Part shown: positions 59,520 to 64,000 of the stretch, in pieces | How positions within the stretch are numbered: the first letter of the stretch is position 1 | Layout of the letters: each line of letters opens with the position of its first letter | Source of the DNA: Azotimanducus sp963663145 | GTDB taxonomy: Bacteria; Pseudomonadota; Gammaproteobacteria; Pseudomonadales; Azotimanducaceae | DNA: 64,000 bases | Reading direction: 5' to 3' | NCBI GenBank assembly: GCA_963663145.1 | Contig: OY760134.1 | Span: 1 to 64,000 of the forward strand | Position numbers and translations under genes: made by a program | Notes under the pieces: model-generated | Told to the model about the DNA's origin: nothing | What the model saw: only the letters and a program-made list of their open reading frames with translations | The model's database searches: none

Positions 59520-61841
59520 GTGAGTAAGAAAGGCATAGGCACGCCTTTCGCTGTGCGGTTGGCTGAACAGATGATTGCCTCTCCGTGGAGAGTGATCCTG
59601 CTCTCCCTGCTGTGCGTTGCGCTCGCAACGGCGGGCCTTGGAACGCTCAACTTCTCCGCCAGTTACCGGATGTTCTTCGATGAGGACAATCCGCAACTGC
59701 TGGCACTTGAAGATCTCGAGAGGACTTTCGGTAACAACGAGAATCTCGTCTTTTTGCTCGTCCCCGACGATGGCGATGCCACTTCGGAACTCGCCCTGTC
59801 CGCGGCAGTTTGGCTTACGGAGAAAGCTTGGCTCACGCCCTATTCACGGCGCGTCGACTCGATCAGCAACTTTCAGCACACCACTGCGGACGGTGACGAC
59901 TTGTATGTGCGCGATTTGGTTGATCCGCAGGAAATAGGCGATGCGCAAGCGCGATCGCGCATTCGCGAAACCGCTCTGGCCGACCCGCGACTCGCTGGCA
60001 GCATCTTGTCAGTCAATGGTGATGTAAGCGTTGTGAGCGTACACATCACCTTTCCGGAAGAAGATCAACTGCTCGCCGTGACGGAAATCGCCGCATTCGC
60101 CCGGTCTCTCGCGGCCGAAGCGGAAGAGCGCTTCGCCGGGATCGACCTTCGAGTCGTGGGCACCGTCATGATCAGCCAAGCATTTTCCGAAGCCGCCTTG
60201 AACAGCCAAGTGATCTTCTTTCCGACCTGTCTTCTGATCATGGCGGGCATCCTCGGAGTCCTCACACGCGGTTTGGCGGGCGTGGGGGCGACAGGGATTA
60301 TCATCCTGTGTTCCGTTCTTGTCTCGGCGGGTATGGGTGGCTGGGTGGGACTCACCTATTCGCCGACCACCGCTCCGGCACCCACCATCGTGCTGACGAT
60401 TGCGGTGGCAAATTGTGTTCATCTACTGGTGACTCTGCAGCATCGAATGCGAAGTGGTGATTCGAAGCGGGACGCCATCGTCGAATCCATCAGGATCAAC
60501 CTGCGTCCGGTGGCATTGGCCAGCCTCACGACGACGCTGGGGCTCTTAAGCTTCAATTTTTCCGAAGTGCCGCCCTATCGCGATCTTGGAAACTTCGTTG
60601 CCTTCGGGATCATCGCCTCCTTCTTGCTCTCAGTCACTCTGCTGCCAGCACTCTTCATGCTGATGCCGATTCGTGCGGCATCGCATCGGAAAATCGGTGG
60701 ATTCACGATGCAATCCCTGGCGGAGATGGCGATTCGACACAGAAAAGTGCTGCTGATTGGATGGGCGGTGGCAGTGCTGATCATGATATGGGGCATTCCA
60801 CGCAACGATCTCAACGATGTCTTGGTGCATTTCTTTGACGATAGCGTTGAATTCCGCCGCGACACGGACTTTATGGACGAGCATTTAAGTGGCAACACCG
60901 TGCTCGACTACTCCTTGCGGGCGCAAGCCAACAGTGGCGTCACCGATCCTGTGTTCCTCGCCGATGTCTCTGGTTTCGCCGATTGGTTTCGCGAACAGCC
61001 GAGGGTGCGGAACGTTTCTGTGGTTACGGACACATTCAGGCAACTCAACATGAGCATGCATGGCGATGATCCCGACGCCTACCAGCTCCCTGAAAGCCAA
61101 GAACTCGCCGCACAGTACCTCCTGCTCTACGAACTGTCACTGCCTCACGGGCTGGATTTGAACCATCAAATGGACACCACCAGAACCGCGACCCGCATGA
61201 CGGTCACGGCAGAGACCATGTATTCGAACGACCTGCTCGAACTCAATTCGCAGGCCAAGGATTGGGCCAAGGAGAACGCGCCGCACATTGCGAGCGTCAA
61301 CAGCGCCGGCGCATCGGAGATGTTTGCCTACATCGGGCAGCGCAATATCCGCGCCATGACCATCGGGACGGTTGTTGTACTTCTTGCCATCTCTGCCATT
61401 CTCTTGTTTGCCTTCCGGTCGTTGCGCCTTGGCCTTACGAGCATCGTTCCCAATTTGCTTCCAGCCTTGATGGGGTTTGGGGTTTGGGGCCTGACAGTAG
61501 GACAAGTCGGACTCGCGCTCTCCGTGGTGGCATCCATGACCGTAGGAATTGTGGTGGACGACACGGTGCATTTTCTCTCGAAATATCGCTATGCTCGCAA
61601 TCACATGGGCCGTGACCCTGAAGAGGCCATCGTCTATGCGTTTGATACAGCGGGAAGAGCGCTGTTCACCACAACGGTGGTGTTGGTGACCGGCTTCTTG
61701 GTCTTCACGCTTGCTCCATTCATCCCCACCGCGCAGGTTGGCATCCTGTCTTCAATGATTATCGCGTTCGCCTTGATCGCGGACCTCTCGTTGCTACCCG
61801 CGCTCTTGATCGCGATTGATCGCCCTTCATCGAACAAATGA
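59520..61841 (+). CDS. RND-superfamily MMPL-type exporter
   Basis: This 773-residue inner-membrane protein has the duplicated RND layout. The first helix is near residue 25 (VILLSLLCVALATAGLG), with a periplasmic domain (50-225) and a helix bundle (230-390). A second helix follows near 420, then another periplasmic domain and a final bundle containing VGIVVDDTVHFLSKYRYARN (SSD/MMPL relay region). Start GTG 59520. It lies between the SagB-type gene and the HlyD/C39 genes on the same strand, so it may export or protect against the product. Similar in design to 30956-33406. Confidence 0.86.
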   Translation: MSKKGIGTPFAVRLAEQMIASPWRVILLSLLCVALATAGLGTLNFSASYRMFFDEDNPQLLALEDLERTFGNNENLVFLLVPDDGDATSELALSAAVWLTEKAWLTPYSRRVDSISNFQHTTADGDDLYVRDLVDPQEIGDAQARSRIRETALADPRLAGSILSVNGDVSVVSVHITFPEEDQLLAVTEIAAFARSLAAEAEERFAGIDLRVVGTVMISQAFSEAALNSQVIFFPTCLLIMAGILGVLTRGLAGVGATGIIILCSVLVSAGMGGWVGLTYSPTTAPAPTIVLTIAVANCVHLLVTLQHRMRSGDSKRDAIVESIRINLRPVALASLTTTLGLLSFNFSEVPPYRDLGNFVAFGIIASFLLSVTLLPALFMLMPIRAASHRKIGGFTMQSLAEMAIRHRKVLLIGWAVAVLIMIWGIPRNDLNDVLVHFFDDSVEFRRDTDFMDEHLSGNTVLDYSLRAQANSGVTDPVFLADVSGFADWFREQPRVRNVSVVTDTFRQLNMSMHGDDPDAYQLPESQELAAQYLLLYELSLPHGLDLNHQMDTTRTATRMTVTAETMYSNDLLELNSQAKDWAKENAPHIASVNSAGASEMFAYIGQRNIRAMTIGTVVVLLAISAILLFAFRSLRLGLTSIVPNLLPALMGFGVWGLTVGQVGLALSVVASMTVGIVVDDTVHFLSKYRYARNHMGRDPEEAIVYAFDTAGRALFTTTVVLVTGFLVFTLAPFIPTAQVGILSSMIIAFALIADLSLLPALLIAIDRPSSNK

Positions 61842-62001
61842 ACCTCACGAACAAAGAGCACGTGTAATTCCGCCCTTTAAGGGGGAGCTTTCTCTCTTTT
61901 TTGCTCTTAAGGAGGTTGGTTGAAATTGCATATAATTCTAGCGCCACGCTACTCGTTTACATCCCTTCCCGCTGCTCATCCCGCCTCTGCAAAAATCGAT
62001 C

Positions 62002-62553
62002 ATGTTTCACGAAAGCCCTTTTGACCCGGTAGAAGACGTTGTGGCCGAAGCTAAGGAAGAGCGGGCCCAACTGCACCGTTTGCTGACGATATCAACCCCA
62101 AGGGAGCGGATGCTCGTTCTGCTTACCGCTTTCGTGATGCTCCTGTTCGGTGCTTGGCTGTTCTTCGGCGATGTCACGCGAAACCTCACGGTGAAGGGAG
62201 TGCTGATGGCATCGGTCTCGGAGCAACCGATGGCCGACGCCTCGTTCAGGTCGGTGGTGTGGCTCAATCCGAATGCCGCGCAGGAAATCAAGTCAGGCAT
62301 GTCCGCCATCATCGAGGTGAAGGTGGATGGGATAACACGTCGCCTCCCTGGGAGTGTCGTGACGCTTGCGCCGATAGACTTGCCCGATTGGTTTGGGGCA
62401 ATCGACCCCAAGGCTCCCGCGACCATGCGCCAGATGGATATCGTGCTCGACAAAAACCATAATCTAGAGCTCCAAGAGGCGCTTAAATGCCGCATCATCG
62501 TCGAGCTCGGCGAGCAATCCCCCATCGCGCTCTTCGCACTGAGGCCAACCTAA
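62002..62553 (+). CDS. Compact HlyD-like membrane adaptor
   Basis: This 183-residue protein has a cytoplasmic N-terminus, one membrane helix (about 34-54, MLVLLTAFVMLLFGAWLFFG) and a periplasmic beta domain (TVKGVLMASVSEQ, then IKSGMSAIIEVKVDG) resembling the barrel and lipoyl parts of HlyD adaptors. The long coiled coil is missing. Its stop is 1 bp before the C39 exporter start. A TATAAT box at 61931-61936 lies 65 bp upstream but has no good -35. Probably the adaptor of the exporter. Confidence 0.7.
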   Translation: MFHESPFDPVEDVVAEAKEERAQLHRLLTISTPRERMLVLLTAFVMLLFGAWLFFGDVTRNLTVKGVLMASVSEQPMADASFRSVVWLNPNAAQEIKSGMSAIIEVKVDGITRRLPGSVVTLAPIDLPDWFGAIDPKAPATMRQMDIVLDKNHNLELQEALKCRIIVELGEQSPIALFALRPT

Positions 62554-62554
62554 G

Positions 62555-64000
62555 ATGCCGGCAGGAAGTGCGAAAGCGGCAAGTGCTCAGTCCGCATCCA
62601 ATCGCACAAAACAAAGGATCGCCACGCCCATCTTGATGCAGTCGCACGTCGCGGAGTGTGGTGCCGCCTGCTTAGGGAGCGTACTTGGCTATTTCGGGCG
62701 CTGGGAAAGCTTGAGCACGCTCCGTGAAAAATGTGAGGTCAGCCGCGACGGATCGAGCGCCGCCAGCATCTTACGCGCCGCCAGACACTATGGTCTCGAA
62801 TGCCGAGGCGTGAACGTGAGTGCGAATATGCTCAAGCTGTTGCCCATGCCTCTCATCCTGTTTTGGCAATACAGTCATTTCGTGGTGCTTGAAGGCTTCG
62901 ACGAGCAGCACTTCTATCTCAATGACCCGGCGGCCGGTCGCCGCACACTGTCTGCTGAAGAGTTCGAAAAGGGCTACAGTCGAATCGCCCTGCAATTGGC
63001 CCCCGGCGAGGACTTCGTGCCCGGTGGCGAACGCCCCTCACTCCTACAGCAATTGCGCACTTGGCTTGGCGGCTCGTGGGGGGTGCTTTCCGGCACCGCG
63101 GCGTGTGGCTTGATGCTGGCGCTGTTGACGCTCATTGTGCCAGTTTCCATAAGCCTGTTCGTGGACCAGGTGCTTATGAACCGAGGGGCTTGGGAAGGAT
63201 TGGTGGCTGCCTTGCTTGGCGGCGGCATTCTGGTCTACCTCCTTTCCTTGCTCAAACACCGTTTTCTCAAGCGGTTGGCGACCCGCATCTCCGTGACTGG
63301 TTCTATTGACGGCCTTACCCGCTTGTTGCGCCTGCCGATGGAATTCTTCACCCACCGACTGACGGGAGACTTGACCGAACGCATCGCCTCCATCGACAGA
63401 GTCGCAAAAAACCTCACTGAGCAACTCGTGGTGCTTGTGCTTGAAATGCTCATGAGCGCTATCTTTCTATTGGCAATACTCGCATACGACGTTCTTCTGG
63501 CGTTCATCATGCTGCTCTTGGCGGCGGCCAACGGGGCGCTAGCGCACTACATCAAGATGCTTGGCGCTGAGCGACACCATGAGATGCGGCGCGAACAGGG
63601 CTTGTTAATGGGTGTCGGCATGCAGATGTTGAGTCACGCAGAAAACCTTCGCGTAAGCGCCACGGACGATTTGTTCTTTTCCCGCTGGGGTGGCCAGCAG
63701 GCACGGGAGCGGGAAGCACGACAAGCGTACGCTGAGCTGGGCGACATCAATATGGCCTTGCCTGGACTGATGGCCGCGTTGCGGGCGGCAGCAATTATCG
63801 GCGTGGGGGCCGGATTGGTGGTTGCCGGTGAATTGACCTTAGGGGAGCTGGCCGGGCTCTATATCCTTGCGGAGATGTTCCTGTCCCCCGTTGGACGTTT
63901 CGTCGAATTCAGCGATAAACGCCAAGCGCTGGAAACGGACATGCAACGCCTTGAAGACATCTCCAAAGCGTCTGAAGACCCGCTTGTCCGCCGCCGACCC
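62555..64000 (+). CDS. C39 peptidase ABC exporter (partial, runs off window)
   Basis: This is 482 codons of an open frame that continues beyond the window. The start ATG 62555 is 1 bp after the HlyD-like stop. The N-terminal C39 peptidase has its Cys in AECGAACLGSVLGYFG (about residue 36), His in YSHFVVLEG and Asp in YLNDPAAG. A permease domain follows (about 175 onward, SGTAACGLMLALLTLIVPVSISLFVDQVLM). The ATPase is not in view. It closely parallels 18651-20843 in layout and belongs to the NHLP exporter type. The precursor it processes must lie outside the window or be a peptide not recognised here. Confidence 0.92.
   Translation, partial: MPAGSAKAASAQSASNRTKQRIATPILMQSHVAECGAACLGSVLGYFGRWESLSTLREKCEVSRDGSSAASILRAARHYGLECRGVNVSANMLKLLPMPLILFWQYSHFVVLEGFDEQHFYLNDPAAGRRTLSAEEFEKGYSRIALQLAPGEDFVPGGERPSLLQQLRTWLGGSWGVLSGTAACGLMLALLTLIVPVSISLFVDQVLMNRGAWEGLVAALLGGGILVYLLSLLKHRFLKRLATRISVTGSIDGLTRLLRLPMEFFTHRLTGDLTERIASIDRVAKNLTEQLVVLVLEMLMSAIFLLAILAYDVLLAFIMLLLAAANGALAHYIKMLGAERHHEMRREQGLLMGVGMQMLSHAENLRVSATDDLFFSRWGGQQAREREARQAYAELGDINMALPGLMAALRAAAIIGVGAGLVVAGELTLGELAGLYILAEMFLSPVGRFVEFSDKRQALETDMQRLEDISKASEDPLVRRRP

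Noticed and set aside
61868..61905. Rho-independent terminator after the MMPL gene
   Set aside because: The CCCTTTAAGGG stem is only about four pairs with a mismatch before the T-rich stretch, too weak to annotate.
1..64000. CRISPR array
   Set aside because: No short regularly spaced repeats were seen; the only large repeats are the 4.5-kb units and the toxin-antitoxin copies.

Overview
The window looks like chromosomal DNA of a gammaproteobacterium. The main evidence is a complete F1Fo ATP synthase operon on the minus strand (atpI-B-E-F-H-A-G-D-C, 56369 to 49197) with glmU and glmS further downstream on the same strand, the gene order typical of that class. The protein families (TonB heme uptake, RND/MMPL exporters, NHLP-type peptide export, P450) also fit a proteobacterium with secondary metabolism. 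No rRNA, tRNA or CRISPR array was seen, and I make no species call.

Region by region. (1) 1-14062 is a direct tandem array of a 4499-bp unit: three units plus a 566-bp piece. Each unit carries a zinc-independent MDR oxidoreductase, a beta-class DNA methyltransferase with an HNH endonuclease (a probable restriction-modification pair), and remnants of IS1380- and IS21-type transposases and of a SIS-domain sugar isomerase. Units 2 and 3 show no differences I could find. Unit 1, at the window edge, has three single-base indels in its first 1.1 kb. The array ends at a 9-bp microhomology that leads into a diverged methyltransferase 5' end fused in frame to an exported protein. (2) 14945-17798 is a minus-strand catabolic cluster: alpha/beta hydrolase, enoyl-CoA hydratase and an iodotyrosine-deiodinase-like flavoprotein. 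(3) 18013-23779 is an NHLP-type RiPP export locus: a precursor with a nitrile-hydratase-like leader, a small membrane protein, a C39 peptidase ABC exporter and the partner NHLP ABC protein. A convergent unknown gene follows. (4) 25125-28534 encodes a solute-binding protein, a HAMP membrane sensor without an output domain, and an OFA-family MFS transporter. (5) 28585-34504 holds a frameshifted DNA methyltransferase, an SDR, an MMPL transporter, a formylglycine-generating-enzyme remnant and a nitroreductase. (6) 34573-38879 holds a 2-oxopentenoate hydratase-like gene, glmS and glmU. (7) 39014-49193 lies between glmU and atpC, which usually adjoin. It contains a heme uptake and degradation operon with a possible Fur site, an AAA/DUF234 ATPase with a palindromic promoter, a Phd/ParE toxin-antitoxin pair, a long inverted repeat, a D12 methylase with a NotI-like endonuclease, and a decayed second Phd/ParE copy touching the atpC stop. 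(8) 49197-57654 is the ATP synthase operon preceded by a P450. (9) 57774-64000 is a second RiPP-like export locus: a consensus promoter, a short ORF, a SagB-type oxidoreductase, an MMPL protein, an HlyD-like protein and a C39 ABC exporter cut by the window end.

How the genes work together. The two C39/NHLP loci are the most distinctive content. Both export systems are recognisable, but the usual modifying enzymes (YcaO, LanM, radical SAM) are absent, so the mature product cannot be predicted. Three restriction-modification loci at different stages of decay, a toxin-antitoxin duplication and insertion-sequence scars mark two mobile zones (1-14200 and 44400-49193). Several broken genes differ from an open frame by one base, sometimes in a homopolymer. 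Residual assembly error must therefore be excluded before they are called pseudogenes.
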